Notes under the pieces: model-generated | Told to the model about the DNA's origin: nothing | What the model saw: only the letters and a program-made list of their open reading frames with translations | Databases searched by the model: none | In this document: piece after piece, positions 7,953-18,383 of the stretch | Numbering within the stretch: position 1 is the stretch's first letter | How the letters are laid out: each line of letters opens with the position of its first letter | Program-made: the position numbers and the translations under genes | Assembly: GCA_017305055.1 (NCBI GenBank) | Contig: JAFKMZ010000027.1 | Span: forward strand, 1-46,567 | DNA length: 46,567 bases | Origin: Lysobacterales bacterium | GTDB lineage: Bacteria; Pseudomonadota; Gammaproteobacteria; Xanthomonadales; Rhodanobacteraceae | Direction of reading: 5' to 3'

Positions 7953-8984
7953 ATGAGCAAGAAGAGCAGCTACAAGGTGGCCATGGTCGGTGCCACCGGC
8001 GCGGTCGGCGAGACCCTGCTCGGCATCCTGGCCGAGCGCGGGTTCCCGGTGAGCGAACTCGTACCCCTGGCCAGCGAGCGCTCGGCCGGAGACACGGTGC
8101 GCTTCGGGCAGCGTGCCTTGACCGTCCGCGACCTGGCGGGCTACGACTTTGCCGGGGTGGATATCGCGTTTTTTTCCGCCGGCGGTGCGGTGAGCCGGGT
8201 GCATGCACCGCGGGCGGCTGCTGCGGGCGCGGTGGTGATCGACAACACCTCGGAGTTCCGCTATCAGGACGATATCCCGCTGGTGGTGAGCGAGGTGAAC
8301 CCGCATGCGCTGGCCGATTACGCCGCGCGTGGCATCGTCGCCAACCCGAATTGCTCGACCATGCAGATGCTGGTGGCGCTGGCGCCGATCCATCGTGCGG
8401 TCGGCATCGAACGCATCAATGTGGCGACCTATCAATCCGTATCCGGGGCGGGGCGCTCGGGCATGGAGGAATTGGGCAAGCAGACTGCGTCGCTGCTGAA
8501 TTTCCAGGGTGCGCAGCCGCGCACGAAATTCCCGGTGCAAATCGCCTTTAATGTCATCCCTCAAATTGATGATTTTGAAGCAAATGGTTACACGCGGGAA
8601 GAAATGAAGCTGGTGTGGGAAACGTGCAAGATCCTCGAGGATGACTCCATCCGGGTGAACCCGACGGCGGTGCGTGTGCCGGTGTTCTACGGCCACGCCG
8701 AAGCAGTGCACATCGAGACGCGGGACCCCATCAGCGTGGAGGCTGCGCGCGAACTGTTGCGTCAGGCACCAGGCGTGGTGTTGATGGACGAACGCAGGCC
8801 AGGTGGCTATCCGACCCCGGTCGGCGACGCGGCCGGGCATGACGCCGTGTTCGTGGGCCGCCTGCGTGCGGACATATCGCATGATCGCGGCCTGGATCTC
8901 TGGGTGGTGGCGGACAACATCCGCAAGGGCGCCGCGCTCAATGCCGTGCAGATCGCCGAATTGCTGATCGAGGACTACCTGTGA
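7953..8984 (+). CDS. asd: Aspartate-semialdehyde dehydrogenase
   Basis: 343 aa. It reduces aspartyl phosphate to aspartate semialdehyde, the branch point to lysine, diaminopimelate, threonine and methionine. The NADP-binding VGATGAVG (12-19) and the active-site Cys134 in NPNCSTMQ are present, followed by SVSGAGRSGMEEL and the GHAEAVHIE region holding the substrate-binding His. Codons about 8541-8590 are noticeably AT-richer than the rest of the gene. The stop overlaps the ATG of the next small gene by one base. Confidence 0.95.
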   Translation: MSKKSSYKVAMVGATGAVGETLLGILAERGFPVSELVPLASERSAGDTVRFGQRALTVRDLAGYDFAGVDIAFFSAGGAVSRVHAPRAAAAGAVVIDNTSEFRYQDDIPLVVSEVNPHALADYAARGIVANPNCSTMQMLVALAPIHRAVGIERINVATYQSVSGAGRSGMEELGKQTASLLNFQGAQPRTKFPVQIAFNVIPQIDDFEANGYTREEMKLVWETCKILEDDSIRVNPTAVRVPVFYGHAEAVHIETRDPISVEAARELLRQAPGVVLMDERRPGGYPTPVGDAAGHDAVFVGRLRADISHDRGLDLWVVADNIRKGAALNAVQIAELLIEDYL

Positions 8985-9283
8985 TGGGGGCACGCCTGGC
9001 GTCGGTCCTGGCTGGCCTGTTCCTGGCCACGGCCACGGCAGGTGCGGCAGCCCAGTCGCCAGACCGCGCCGCGACCGCCCCGCCAACTGTCAACGCGCCA
9101 GCTGCGGGACACAGCACACGCGCGCCGCAGGCTGCGATCGAGCAACTGCAGCAGGCGGTTTCGGCCGCGGAGGCCAGGCGCCAGGAAGTCCAGCGCCGAC
9201 TGGGCGAGCAGGACCGCGAAATCCAGGCCTTGCGCCGCCAGTTGCAGGGCACTGGTCAGCATGAATCCACACAGTCGCATTGA
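8984..9283 (+). CDS. Small exported coiled-coil protein, function unknown
   Basis: 99 aa. A likely Sec signal peptide (Arg at position 4, then SVLAGLFLATATAGAAA, cleavage near AAAQ) is followed by a Pro/Ala/Thr linker and a C-terminal coiled coil of about 45 residues rich in Gln, Glu, Arg and Leu (AAIEQLQQAV to LRRQLQG). The start overlaps the asd stop (ATGA); GTG 8981 is an alternative. A small periplasmic coiled-coil protein just ahead of FimV could be a partner of the cell-envelope machinery, but this is only position-based inference. Confidence 0.65.
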   Translation: MGARLASVLAGLFLATATAGAAAQSPDRAATAPPTVNAPAAGHSTRAPQAAIEQLQQAVSAAEARRQEVQRRLGEQDREIQALRRQLQGTGQHESTQSH

Positions 9284-9377
9284 ACTTGGACGCAAGTCCT
9301 CATACTGCACTTTATCTATTGGCTGCAGGTATTGTTGATTGGGGCACTTCTAATTAAAGTGGCCTCTCGATTGGGAC

Positions 9378-9398
9378 GGTTGCCGCACTGCGGCAACC
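9378..9398 (+). promoter_or_regulatory. Perfect 9-bp hairpin in the fimV leader
   Basis: GGTTGCCGC (9378-9386), loop ACT, GCGGCAACC (9390-9398). No T tract follows, so it is not a classical terminator. It lies 38 bases before the fimV ATG and may be an attenuator-like or stabilising leader structure. Confidence 0.4.
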
Positions 9399-9436
9399 CC
9401 ACGAATGGCGCCATGATGGCGTCCGGGGGATACACG

Positions 9437-11761
9437 ATGAATCGCTTCTTCAAGTTGCCGCTGGTGATTGCCTTGACGTTGGCCAGCACACAACTGCTGG
9501 CCGTGGATTTTGGCCAGGTTCGGGTCCTGTCCAATCTCGGCCAGCCGCTCCTGGCGGAAATTCCGTTGCATGGCGCGAGTCCAGCCGAATTGAAGGGCTT
9601 GACCGCAAGCCTGGCCTCGCCCGGTGAATACGAACGCGCCGGCATCAGCGGCGGTCGCACCACGGTACCCCTGAGCTTCAGCGTCGTTGCCGGTCAGGGC
9701 GGCGAGCACTTCATCCGTATTTCCAGCACCGCGCCGGTCGACGACCCTTACCTCGACCTGCTGCTGGACGTGAATACCGCCGCCGGAAAGAGCGTGCACG
9801 AATTTGCCATACTGCTCGATCCGCCCAGCGCGAACGAGGCGCCGATCGCACGCGCGCAGACCCCGGCGCGCGTCGCGCCAGGCAGCGCCCCCGCGATGCC
9901 CCAGGCTGCGGCCGCCACGCGGCCCGCCGCGCCCACGCCAGCGGCCGCTCCAGCGCCTGCAGGCAAGAGCTCCGGAGCCGTGGTGAAGGGTATGTATGGA
10001 CCGGTGGAGCCTGGCCAGACCCTGTCCGGGATCGCTCAGCAGACGCTGCCGGCAGGGGTGGACATCAACCAGATGCTGCTGGCGCTCAAGCAGGCCAACC
10101 CGGATGCGTTCTATCGCGACAACATCAATACCTTGAAGTCTGGCGTGGTGCTGCGCGTACCCAGCGCCGCCGACGCCGAGACCATGACCGCAGCTGCGGC
10201 GATCGCCGAAGTCCGTCGCCAGAATGGCGAATGGCGTACTGGCGACGTCGGTACACCGGCGGCCGTGGCCAACGCGGCAACACGCCCATCCACCTCGAAC
10301 GCTGCCGCGGCCAGCGACGCGAATAGAGGTGACCGGCTGGCCTTGCTGGCGGCGAAGGATACTGGCAAGTCCGGGGCCGACGGCACTCCTGCCGGCGGGT
10401 CGGCCGCTGAGCTGCGCAAGAGCCTGCTGCAGGCCCAGGAAGGGCTGGCCAGCGAGCGGCAGCAAGTGGCTGACCTGCAAGCGCACGTGAAGCAACTCGA
10501 TGACGTCAATCGCAAGAGCGAGCGCCTGCTGTCGCTGAAGGACAACGAGATTGCCGAACTGCAGGCAAAGCTGGCTGCGGCGCGCAAATCCGGCTTTGCG
10601 GCGCCGGCTTCGGCAGCCTCCAGCGCGCCAGCGTCGACTGCGGTCGTTGCCTTGGCCACGGCGCAATCGGCGGCACGCGCCCTGACTGCGGGGACACCGG
10701 CTGCTGCTGTTTCGAGCTCCGCAGCGGCGCTGGCCGCGGCCGGCAGTGCCGGCGTGGCCGCTTCGGCGTCGAGTGTCACCGCAGGTGCCAGCGCTTCGCC
10801 TGCAGCGGCCTCTGGGGTCAAGCCGGCACCGGCTGTGGCGAAACCGGCGTTGCCAGCCCAGCCCTGGTACATGCAAACCTGGGCCTGGATTGCGGGTGTC
10901 GGGGTCATCGTGCTGTTGATCCTGGGCGGCTTGCTTGGTCGCCAGCGCAAGCGTCCGGCCCCACCGGTGCAGAAGACCGCGCCGTCCCTTGCCGACAGTT
11001 TTGGTGCCGGGGCGGCGGTTGGCGAGCCCCCGGTGGACGATGTCGACCATGGTGATCTGCTCGACCAGCTCGCCGAGCATCCGGATGACCTCGGCCTGCA
11101 CCTGCAATTGGTGACGCTGTACTACTCGCGCCGTGACATCGAGCACTTCGAGGCGGCGGCAGAGGCGATGTATGCACACATCACCGATCCGGAGCAGGAC
11201 GAGTGGCAGGACGTGGTCCACATGGGGGAGGACCTTGTGCCCGGGCACCCGTTGTTCTCGCATCAGGGGCAGCCACCGGGCATGCCGTTGCATGCGCCGC
11301 TGGAAGATTTCAACATCGACGACTACGTGAACGACGATGCGACCGTGGAGACTCCGGTCACCGGATCGCCGGCAGCTGCCGAGGCCTCGACCGGCTATCC
11401 GACGGCTGCCGATGTGCCGCTGGAATTCGGTGACACGGATGCGCCTGCCGGCCTGCACGCTGTCTCGGACCGTCTCGACGTCAACCCGGATGAACTGGTT
11501 GACGGCACCGCGGCGTCAGGCAGCGGCCGAAGCCCGGTGGGTACCGTGGATATCGCGCCCGGGCAGGAAATCGACGGGGTGGACGACCAGCTCGGCGAGT
11601 TCAACGATGATCCGATCGACACCAAGCTCGACCTGGCCCGAGCCTATCTCGACATGGGCGACGAGGAGGGTGCGCGGGCCATGCTGGACGAGGTGCTGAA
11701 GGAAGGCAGCCAGATGCAGAAGGATGTCGCCACCGGACTGCTCGGCGGCCTGCAAACCTGA
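9437..11761 (+). CDS. fimV: FimV-like polar hub / pilus assembly protein
   Basis: 774 aa. A signal peptide (residues 1-23) precedes the FimV N-terminal domain (VDFGQVRVLSNLGQPL, about 23-130). An Ala/Pro-rich linker is followed by a LysM peptidoglycan-binding domain (about 185-240), a coiled coil (about 323-385), an Ala/Ser-rich linker, one membrane segment (about 481-501) and an acidic cytoplasmic tail. The tail ends in the FimV C-terminal helix pair (about 721-773, IDTKLDLARAYLDMGD). FimV organises the cell pole for type IV pili and twitching. I chose ATG 9437, after GGGGGA, because the signal peptide begins there. The asd-fimV-truA order is the Xanthomonadales arrangement. Confidence 0.9.
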   Translation: MNRFFKLPLVIALTLASTQLLAVDFGQVRVLSNLGQPLLAEIPLHGASPAELKGLTASLASPGEYERAGISGGRTTVPLSFSVVAGQGGEHFIRISSTAPVDDPYLDLLLDVNTAAGKSVHEFAILLDPPSANEAPIARAQTPARVAPGSAPAMPQAAAATRPAAPTPAAAPAPAGKSSGAVVKGMYGPVEPGQTLSGIAQQTLPAGVDINQMLLALKQANPDAFYRDNINTLKSGVVLRVPSAADAETMTAAAAIAEVRRQNGEWRTGDVGTPAAVANAATRPSTSNAAAASDANRGDRLALLAAKDTGKSGADGTPAGGSAAELRKSLLQAQEGLASERQQVADLQAHVKQLDDVNRKSERLLSLKDNEIAELQAKLAAARKSGFAAPASAASSAPASTAVVALATAQSAARALTAGTPAAAVSSSAAALAAAGSAGVAASASSVTAGASASPAAASGVKPAPAVAKPALPAQPWYMQTWAWIAGVGVIVLLILGGLLGRQRKRPAPPVQKTAPSLADSFGAGAAVGEPPVDDVDHGDLLDQLAEHPDDLGLHLQLVTLYYSRRDIEHFEAAAEAMYAHITDPEQDEWQDVVHMGEDLVPGHPLFSHQGQPPGMPLHAPLEDFNIDDYVNDDATVETPVTGSPAAAEASTGYPTAADVPLEFGDTDAPAGLHAVSDRLDVNPDELVDGTAASGSGRSPVGTVDIAPGQEIDGVDDQLGEFNDDPIDTKLDLARAYLDMGDEEGARAMLDEVLKEGSQMQKDVATGLLGGLQT

Positions 11762-11835
11762 GCGCCAGGCGTATCCGGCACGCAGGAGGAGGGCGGCACT
11801 GTTAAAGTTCCGGCTTTTGATTGCAGCGGCTTCGC

Positions 11836-12603
11836 ATGCGCATCGCCTTGGGTATTGAGTACGACGGCACCGACTACTTCGGCTGGCAGCGCCTGATCGA
11901 GGGGCCAAGCGTGCAGGCAGTGGTCGAGCGGGCCTTGTCCCGGGTGGCCGCGCACACCGTGGCCGTGCGTTGTGCCGGCCGCACCGACACCGGCGTACAT
12001 GCCCAGTGCCAGGTGGTGCATTTCGACACCGAGGCGCAGCGCGACATGTACGGCTGGGTGCTGGGCGCGTGTACCAACCTGCCGACCAGCGTCGCCGTAT
12101 TGTGGGCACAACCGGTGGCGGCGGAGTTCCACGCACGCTTTGCCGCCCGCAGCCGCCGCTACCGCTACCGTATCCTCAACCGACCGGTGCGTGCGGCGCT
12201 GGACGCGCGGTGGGTAACCTGGGAGCGCCTGCCGCTGGACGCGGCGGCGATGCACACGGCGTTGCAGGCACTGCGTGGCGCGCATGATTTCACCGCGTTC
12301 CGCGCGTTGTCGTGCCAGGCCAGGCACCCGCTGCGTACCGTGCTTGAGGCCAGCGTACGCCGCGAAGGCGACCAGGTGCTGGTGGACATCGAGGCCAATG
12401 GCTTCCTGCACCACATGGTGCGCAATATCGTTGGATCGTTGCTCCTGATTGGCCGTGGCGAGAAGCCGGTGCCCTGGCTTGCCGAATTACTGGCCGGCCG
12501 CGACCGCCAGGTGGCAGGGCCGACCGCGCCTTCCAGCGGACTGACCTTCATCGGTCCGCGCTACGAGCCGCGCTGGGGATTGCCCGCCGAGGTGACGGCG
12601 TGA
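11836..12603 (+). CDS. truA: tRNA pseudouridine synthase A
   Basis: 255 aa. It makes pseudouridine at positions 38-40 of tRNA anticodon arms. The start [18 protein letters not shown], the catalytic Asp51 in [11 protein letters not shown] and the C-terminal [13 protein letters not shown] segment are all family signatures. ATG 11836 gives the usual N-terminus, although no strong ribosome-binding site is visible. The stop overlaps the GTG start of trpF by 4 bases, so translation is coupled. Confidence 0.95.
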   Translation: MRIALGIEYDGTDYFGWQRLIEGPSVQAVVERALSRVAAHTVAVRCAGRTDTGVHAQCQVVHFDTEAQRDMYGWVLGACTNLPTSVAVLWAQPVAAEFHARFAARSRRYRYRILNRPVRAALDARWVTWERLPLDAAAMHTALQALRGAHDFTAFRALSCQARHPLRTVLEASVRREGDQVLVDIEANGFLHHMVRNIVGSLLLIGRGEKPVPWLAELLAGRDRQVAGPTAPSSGLTFIGPRYEPRWGLPAEVTA

Positions 12604-13223
12604 CCCGCATCAAGTGCTGTGGGGTGACCCGCAGCGAGGATGCCGTACTGGCCGCGAGCCTCGGTGTCGATGCGGTTGGGGTGGTATTTGCCGCGCGCAG
12701 CCCACGGCGGGTCAGCGTGGCCCGCGCGCGGAAGATCGTCGGGTCGTTGCCGCCATTCGTGGCCAGCGTCGCCCTGTTCATGGACGACACGGAGTCGCTG
12801 GTGCGGGAAGTACTGGATACCGTGCGGCCTTCGCTGCTGCAGTTCCATGGCCAGGAAGCGGACAGCTGGTGCGCGCAGTTTGGCCATCCGTTCGTGAAGG
12901 CTGTGGCCATGGGCGAGGGTGTGACGGCGCTTGGGCAGCTGGCGGCGTATCCACATGCTGCCGCACTGCTGCTGGACGGACACGGCCGCGATGAGCCAGG
13001 CGGGACCGGGCGACGCTTCAATTGGTCGTTGGTGCCACATGACGTGGACCAGCCGCTCATTCTCGCCGGCGGCCTGAATGCGGCCAACGTCGCGGCCGCG
13101 ATCCACACGCTGCACCCCTGGGCGGTCGATGTGTCGAGCGCGGTGGAACAGGCGCCGGGCATCAAGGATGCGGGCAAGCTGGCCGCCTTCGTGCAAGCGG
13201 TGTGCGCTGCCGATCAGGCCTGA
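12600..13223 (+). CDS. trpF: Phosphoribosylanthranilate isomerase
   Basis: 207-aa TIM barrel catalysing the Amadori rearrangement in tryptophan synthesis. The catalytic Cys7 (KCCGV) and Asp126 (LLLDG) are both present. LQFHG (80-84) and the phosphate-binding [11 protein letters not shown] and VDVSSAVE loops are intact. The GTG start overlaps the truA stop (GTGA). About 200 bases separate it from trpB. Confidence 0.95.
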   Translation: MTRIKCCGVTRSEDAVLAASLGVDAVGVVFAARSPRRVSVARARKIVGSLPPFVASVALFMDDTESLVREVLDTVRPSLLQFHGQEADSWCAQFGHPFVKAVAMGEGVTALGQLAAYPHAAALLLDGHGRDEPGGTGRRFNWSLVPHDVDQPLILAGGLNAANVAAAIHTLHPWAVDVSSAVEQAPGIKDAGKLAAFVQAVCAADQA

Positions 13224-13421
13224 ACACAGGTGCCTTGACCGTCGTGACCGGCACGCCAGCATCACTTTGGCAGGCCAGGGTGTCCCCAGTGTGCGTGCCG
13301 GTGGTCGCCGATGCCGCTAACATGGAGAGTCGCGCGCGGTGCGCGCATGAGGGTGCTTGCGGCCGGGAATGGCGTCGGCGTCCCGCAACGGGCTGCACGC
13401 TGGACTGGGTCGACCGATGAC

Positions 13422-14642
13422 ATGAGTGACATGAGCACGACAGTGGATTTCAACGCATATCCGGATTCGCATGGCCGCTTTGGCGCCTACGGTGGCAGCT
13501 ACGTCGCCGAGACGCTCATGGCGCCCCTGGCCGAGCTGACCGAGGCGTATCTGCGCTGTCGCCAGGATCCGGCCTTCATCGCTGAACTGGATCGCGACCT
13601 GAAGCATTACGTCGGCAGGCCCAGCCCGATCTATCACGCCGAGCGCCTGTCACGGCATGTGGGCGGAGCGCAGATCCTGTTCAAGCGCGAAGACCTGAAC
13701 CATACGGGCGCGCACAAGATCAACAACACCGTAGGCCAGGCGCTGGTGGCGAGGCGCATGGGCAAGCCGCGCATCATTGCCGAAACCGGCGCCGGCCAGC
13801 ACGGTGTGGCCAGCGCCACGGTGGCTGCCCGCCTGGGCCTCAAGTGCGCCGTATACATGGGCGAGGTGGACATCGAGCGGCAGAAGATGAATGTGTATCG
13901 GATGAAGCTGCTGGGCGCGGAAGTGATCCCGGTGTGCTCTGGTTCGCGCACGCTGAAGGATGCGCTCAATGAGGCCTTGCGGGATTGGGTCACCAATGTC
14001 GCCGACACGTTCTACATGATCGGTACGGTGGCCGGTCCGCACCCGTATCCGCTCATGGTGCGCGATTTCAACGCCGTGGTCGGGCGCGAGGCGCGGGCGC
14101 AGATGCTGGAGCAGTTCGGGCGCCTGCCGGACGTGCTGACCGCCTGCGTGGGTGGCGGGTCCAACGCCATTGGCCTGTTCCATGCGTTCCTCAACGATGC
14201 CGGAGTGCGCATGGTCGGCGCGGAGGCTGCCGGCGAGGGGCTGGCGACGGGCCACCATGCGGCATCGTTGGCCGCCGGGCGACCTGGCATCCTGCATGGC
14301 AACCGTACCTATGTGCTGTGCGACGACGACGGTCAGATCACCGAGACCCATTCGGTTTCCGCTGGCCTGGACTATCCGGGTGTGGGGCCGGAACATGCGT
14401 TCCTGAAGGACTTGGGCCGTGCCGAGTATGTCGGGGTGACGGACGAGGAAGCCTTGGCGGCGTTTCATTTGCTGTGCCGGCAGGAGGGCATTCTGGCGGC
14501 GCTGGAATCCAGTCACGCGGTGGCCCAGGCCATCAGGCTGGCACGGCAGTACCCGCGCGACGCGCTGGTCCTGTGCAACCTTTCCGGACGCGGCGACAAG
14601 GACGTGCATACCATCGCGGCCCGCGAGCAGGTTGCCGTATGA
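13422..14642 (+). CDS. trpB: Tryptophan synthase beta chain
   Basis: 406 aa. PLP enzyme that joins indole and serine to form tryptophan. Lys99 in [10 protein letters not shown] binds PLP, and [18 protein letters not shown] and GGGSNAIG are the family's substrate and phosphate loops. ATG 13422 and ATG 13431 are both possible; the second gives 403 residues. No good ribosome-binding site separates them. The stop overlaps the trpA ATG (ATGA), as expected for genes of the alpha2-beta2 complex. Confidence 0.95.
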   Translation: MSDMSTTVDFNAYPDSHGRFGAYGGSYVAETLMAPLAELTEAYLRCRQDPAFIAELDRDLKHYVGRPSPIYHAERLSRHVGGAQILFKREDLNHTGAHKINNTVGQALVARRMGKPRIIAETGAGQHGVASATVAARLGLKCAVYMGEVDIERQKMNVYRMKLLGAEVIPVCSGSRTLKDALNEALRDWVTNVADTFYMIGTVAGPHPYPLMVRDFNAVVGREARAQMLEQFGRLPDVLTACVGGGSNAIGLFHAFLNDAGVRMVGAEAAGEGLATGHHAASLAAGRPGILHGNRTYVLCDDDGQITETHSVSAGLDYPGVGPEHAFLKDLGRAEYVGVTDEEALAAFHLLCRQEGILAALESSHAVAQAIRLARQYPRDALVLCNLSGRGDKDVHTIAAREQVAV

Positions 14643-15439
14643 GCCGCATCGACGACCGCTTTGCCGTTCTGGCAGCCGCATCGCGCACCGGCTTGATCCC
14701 GTTCGTCACCGCCGGCGATCCGGTGCCGGAACACACGGTGGCACTCATGCATGCCCTGGTCGACGCCGGTGCCGACCTGGTCGAGCTGGGCGTGCCTTTC
14801 TCCGACCCGATGGCGGACGGCGCCGTCATCCAGCACGCCAGCGAGCGCGCCATTGCCAAGGGTGTCGGCCTGGGCCAGGTACTGGGATGGGTCGAGGAGT
14901 TCCGGCGCCGCGACGCCGCCACCCCGGTCGTGCTGATGGGTTATCTGAATCCGCTGGAGATCCATGGCTACGCGCGGTTCGCGCGGGAGGCAGTGGCTGC
15001 CGGAGTGGACGGGGTATTGGTGGTCGATTGCCCGCTGGAGGAAGCGGCCGTGCTGCAGCCATTGCGTGCCGCAGGCTTGCAGCAGATCCTGCTGGCTGCC
15101 CCGACCACGGCTGCGGCACGCCTGGGTCCGCTGGGCAAGGCGGTCGAGGGATTCCTGTATTATGTCTCCGTCGCCGGCACCACCGGCAATCGGCATATGA
15201 GTGCGGATGATGTCGCCGTGCATGTCGCCCAGCTGCGGCAATACACGGACAAGCCGGTGGCCGTCGGCTTCGGCATCCGGGATGCGGCCGGGGCCAAGGC
15301 GCTGGCCCGCTTCGCCAATGCCGTGGTGATCGGCAGTGCGCTGGTGGATGCCCTGGATGGCGCCACCACTGCCGCGGCCATTGCCGCGCGTGCCCGGGAG
15401 TTCCTGGCGCCGATCCGCACGGCGCTCGATACGCCATGA
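14639..15439 (+). CDS. trpA: Tryptophan synthase alpha chain
   Basis: 266-aa TIM barrel that cleaves indole-3-glycerol phosphate to indole, which is channelled to TrpB. The catalytic Glu49 and Asp60 lie in [22 protein letters not shown] and the flexible loop region [11 protein letters not shown] are also present. The ATG overlaps the trpB stop by 4 bases, so the pair is translationally coupled. Confidence 0.95.
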   Translation: MSRIDDRFAVLAAASRTGLIPFVTAGDPVPEHTVALMHALVDAGADLVELGVPFSDPMADGAVIQHASERAIAKGVGLGQVLGWVEEFRRRDAATPVVLMGYLNPLEIHGYARFAREAVAAGVDGVLVVDCPLEEAAVLQPLRAAGLQQILLAAPTTAAARLGPLGKAVEGFLYYVSVAGTTGNRHMSADDVAVHVAQLRQYTDKPVAVGFGIRDAAGAKALARFANAVVIGSALVDALDGATTAAAIAARAREFLAPIRTALDTP

Positions 15440-15550
15440 CGCCGGCGTGTTGCGGCATGTTCCCGCGACCGATGCCGCGCACGGGCGCAAGCCGCGGGTT
15501 CGTCCACCGCAAGCCAGTCCGACAATTGTGTAGTTGAAGTGGAGCGCGAT

Positions 15551-16420
15551 GTGAACTGGTTGCAGAAAATCATGAGTCCGACGGGGCGCGTCCCGCAGTC
15601 GCACGTCAGCAAGGGTTCGGTGCCGGAAGGCGTGTGGGGCAAGTGCGATGGCTGTGCAGCCATGCTTTATCGGCCCGAACTCGAGCGCAATCTCATGGTC
15701 TGCCCGAAATGCGGCCACCATCATGCGCTGCCGGCCCGGGCCCGCCTGCGTGCGCTGCTCGACGAAGGCACGGACGAGGAATTGTGGGCCAGCATGGAGC
15801 CGGTGGATCCGCTCAGGTTCCGCGACAGCAAGAAGTACCGCGACCGCATCGTGGCGGCGCAGAAGAAGGCCGGAACCAAGGATGCGCTGGTGGTGATGGC
15901 TGGCCAGCTGAAGGGGCGCCCGCTGGTTGCCGCGGCGTTCGAGTTTGCCTATATGGGCGGCTCCATGGGCTCGGTGGTGGGCGAGAAATTCACGCGCGCC
16001 GCGGAACGCGCGCTGGCCGAGCACAGCGCACTGGTGTGTTTCTCCGCCACCGGCGGTGCCCGCATGCAGGAGGCACTGTTTTCGTTGATGCAGATGGCCA
16101 AGACCTCGGCTGCACTGGCGCGCCTGCGTGATGCAGGGGTGCCCTACATCAGTGTCCTGACCAATCCGACCACCGGCGGCGTCTCGGCCAGCCTGGCCAT
16201 GCTGGGAGACATCAACATTGGTGAGCCGCGGGCACTGATCGGCTTTGCCGGGCCGCGGGTCATCGAGCAGACCGTGCGCGAGACCCTGCCCGAAGGCTTC
16301 CAGCGCTCCGAGTTCCTGCTGGAGCATGGTGCGCTCGACCTCATCGTCGACCGCCGCGAGATGCGCGACAAGCTGGCCGAGCTGCTCGGTATCCTCATGC
16401 GTGAGCCGCGCGCCGCCTGA
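15551..16420 (+). CDS. accD: Acetyl-CoA carboxylase carboxyltransferase subunit beta
   Basis: 289 aa. With AccA it transfers the carboxyl group from biotin to acetyl-CoA, the first step of fatty-acid synthesis. A four-Cys zinc ribbon (C32, C35, C51, C54) precedes the carboxyltransferase domain with [12 protein letters not shown] and [13 protein letters not shown] chose GTG 15551, giving MNWLQKIM as in the family, with GGAG 6 bases upstream; GTG 15539 is an alternative. It follows trpA by 111 bases. In many relatives folC comes next, but here the strand switches instead. Confidence 0.95.
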   Translation: MNWLQKIMSPTGRVPQSHVSKGSVPEGVWGKCDGCAAMLYRPELERNLMVCPKCGHHHALPARARLRALLDEGTDEELWASMEPVDPLRFRDSKKYRDRIVAAQKKAGTKDALVVMAGQLKGRPLVAAAFEFAYMGGSMGSVVGEKFTRAAERALAEHSALVCFSATGGARMQEALFSLMQMAKTSAALARLRDAGVPYISVLTNPTTGGVSASLAMLGDINIGEPRALIGFAGPRVIEQTVRETLPEGFQRSEFLLEHGALDLIVDRREMRDKLAELLGILMREPRAA

Positions 16421-16487
16421 TCGTCTGGGCTGGGACCGCGCACCGTCGTCCGGGCGTAGCCAGGTGGTGGCGGTCTACGCGCGGTCG

Positions 16488-16868
16488 TCAGCCCGCCACC
16501 AGGGTCCCTTGATGGTAGAGGGCCTGCCAACCCGCTTCGCTCCTGTGCCAAATGGTCGCACGCCGGCTGAGCCGGCCGGCCTGGTCCAGCAGGTAGGTGA
16601 CGAGGTAATGGTCGGCGGCCAGGTGCTGGCAGCGGAACTCCGCCACCTCCAACCGTTCGACGATCGCTTCGCGGTGGCGCCGCTCCAGCGTATCGAGTAC
16701 GAAGTCACGGCTGTAGACCGCGCCCGACGCCCCGGTTTCCCAGTAGTCCGCAGTGATCATGGCGGCGAAGTCCTCGCGCCGGGTGCCGAATTCCGCGCGA
16801 TGGAAAATGGGCTCGCGGGCAGCCAGCTCCCTGGTTGCGTCGCGCAGATCGCTGGCTTCGGTGTCCAT
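16488..16868 (-). CDS. Small NTF2-like (DUF4440-type) protein
   Basis: 126 aa. The pattern of an N-terminal helix with LAAREPIFHR, then FAAMITADYWETGASGAVYSRD, a Leu/Val-rich strand pair around HYLVTYLL and a final IWHRSEAGWQALYHQGT strand matches the cone-shaped NTF2-like/DUF4440 fold. Members are small-molecule binders or accessory enzymes and no specific role can be given. It is divergent from gltX across 67 bases and convergent with accD. Confidence 0.7.
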   Translation of the reverse strand: MDTEASDLRDATRELAAREPIFHRAEFGTRREDFAAMITADYWETGASGAVYSRDFVLDTLERRHREAIVERLEVAEFRCQHLAADHYLVTYLLDQAGRLSRRATIWHRSEAGWQALYHQGTLVAG

Positions 16869-16935
16869 GGGTTTGGTCCTGGCGATGACGGGTATCAGCT
16901 AAAATTAGCGTAATGACGATGCCGTTGAAGAACCG

Positions 16936-18339
16936 ATGACCGTACGCACGCGCTTTGCCCCCAGCCCAACTGGATTCCTGCACATTGGTGGCGCGCGCAC
17001 GGCGTTGTATTGCTGGCTCGAGGCCCGGCGCCGCGGCGGCGAATTCCTGCTGCGTATCGAGGATACCGACCGCGAGCGTTCCACCGATGCCGCCGTGCAG
17101 GCGATCCTCGACGCCATGCAATGGCTGGGACTGACCGCGGACCAGGCACCGACCTACCAGACCCGGCGCCTGGCCCGCTACCAGCAGGTGGCGAATGAGC
17201 TGGTGGCTGCCGGCAAGGCCTATTACGCCTACGAGAGCCGCGAGGAGATCGAGGCCATGCGCGAGGCGGCCATGGCCGTTGGCGAGAAGCCGCGCTACAA
17301 CGGCTATTACCGTGAGCGCAACGAGCCGTGGCGCGACGACCCCAACCGGGTCATCCGCTTCAAGACACCACACGCGGGCACGGTGGTCTTCGACGACCGT
17401 ATCAAGGGACGGGTCGAGTGGGCGAATGCCGAGCTGGACGACCTGGTGATCTTCCGTTCGGATGGTTGGCCCACCTACAACTTCGCCGTGGTCGTCGACG
17501 ACAGCGACATGGGCATCACCGAGGTCATCCGCGGCGATGACCACGTCAACAACACGCCACGCCAGATCAACATCTACGAAGCGCTCGGCGCCAGGGTTCC
17601 CGAGTTTGCGCACTTGCCGATGATTCTCGACAAGGACGGCAAGAAGCTGTCCAAGCGCACCAGTGCCGTGGGGGTGATGGAATACCGGGAGCAGGGCTTC
17701 CTGCCGCACGCATTGTTGAATTACCTGGTGCGTCTCGGCTGGTCGCATGGCGACCAGGAAATCTTCTCGCTGCGGGAAATGATCGCGCTGTTCGACATCG
17801 GCGACGTCAACAAGACCGCCTCGCGCTTCGACATCGAGAAGCTTGCCTGGATCAACCAGCATTACCTGAAGTCCGACGATCCGCAGACCCTGGTCCCCGA
17901 GTTCGAGTGGCACCTGCGGCGGGCAGGCGTGGACACCACGGGCGGCCCGGCACCGGTGGACGTGCTGGTCGCCCTGCGCGAGCGCGTACATACCTTCGTG
18001 GAGATGGTGGAGCGCGCCAGAGTCTGGTATGCGCCGATCACGCAGTGGGACGACAAGGCCGTTGCCAAGCACCTGCGCAACGCGCAGGCGGCGCCGATCC
18101 TGCGGGAACTGAAGGACCGTCTGGCGGCCCTGACCGCGTGGTCGCCTGCGGCCATCCATGAGGTGGTGGCGGAGGTGGCCACGAAGCTTGGCGTGGGCAT
18201 GGGCAAGGTGGCGCAGCCACTGCGCGTGGCCATGACCGGCACCCAGGTGTCGCCCTCGATCGAGGATACCGTCTACCTTGCCGGGCGGGACCGGGCCTTG
18301 CGGCGGATCGACGACGCCGTGGCGTTGGCCGGCGCGTGA
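16936..18339 (+). CDS. gltX: Glutamyl-tRNA synthetase
   Basis: 467-aa class I synthetase charging tRNA-Glu. HIGG (16-19) is the HIGH motif and KLSKR (237-241) the KMSKS motif. The sequence from TRFAPSPTG through IEDTDRERS is the GlxRS Rossmann core and the C-terminal alpha-helical domain is complete. The divergent intergenic region holds GCTAA-AA-TTAGC (16898-16909), whose TAAAAT could be the -10, 36 bases before the ATG. Confidence 0.96.
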   Translation: MTVRTRFAPSPTGFLHIGGARTALYCWLEARRRGGEFLLRIEDTDRERSTDAAVQAILDAMQWLGLTADQAPTYQTRRLARYQQVANELVAAGKAYYAYESREEIEAMREAAMAVGEKPRYNGYYRERNEPWRDDPNRVIRFKTPHAGTVVFDDRIKGRVEWANAELDDLVIFRSDGWPTYNFAVVVDDSDMGITEVIRGDDHVNNTPRQINIYEALGARVPEFAHLPMILDKDGKKLSKRTSAVGVMEYREQGFLPHALLNYLVRLGWSHGDQEIFSLREMIALFDIGDVNKTASRFDIEKLAWINQHYLKSDDPQTLVPEFEWHLRRAGVDTTGGPAPVDVLVALRERVHTFVEMVERARVWYAPITQWDDKAVAKHLRNAQAAPILRELKDRLAALTAWSPAAIHEVVAEVATKLGVGMGKVAQPLRVAMTGTQVSPSIEDTVYLAGRDRALRRIDDAVALAGA

Positions 18340-18383
18340 CCGCCCGTTGATGGGTGGCATCCTGCCCGTTGGTGATACCTCCC

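Noticed and set aside
9350-11458. Long open frame of 702 codons opposite fimV
   Set aside because: Very high-GC complementary-strand artefact: Arg- and Gly-rich, no family pattern, and fully covered by fimV, which has clear domains.
12561-13265. Minus-strand frame of 234 codons opposite trpF
   Set aside because: Shadow of a well-conserved gene; no domain and no ribosome-binding site.
13224-13421. Possible trp leader peptide or attenuator ahead of trpB
   Set aside because: Short frames in this gap hold no tandem Trp codons and no terminator/antiterminator pair; only a small GC hairpin (GCGCGC near 13331) is seen.
16463-16500. GGTGGCGG/CCGCCACC hairpin between accD and the NTF2-like gene
   Set aside because: Long loop, no T tract and overlap with the end of the NTF2-like gene; not convincing as a terminator.
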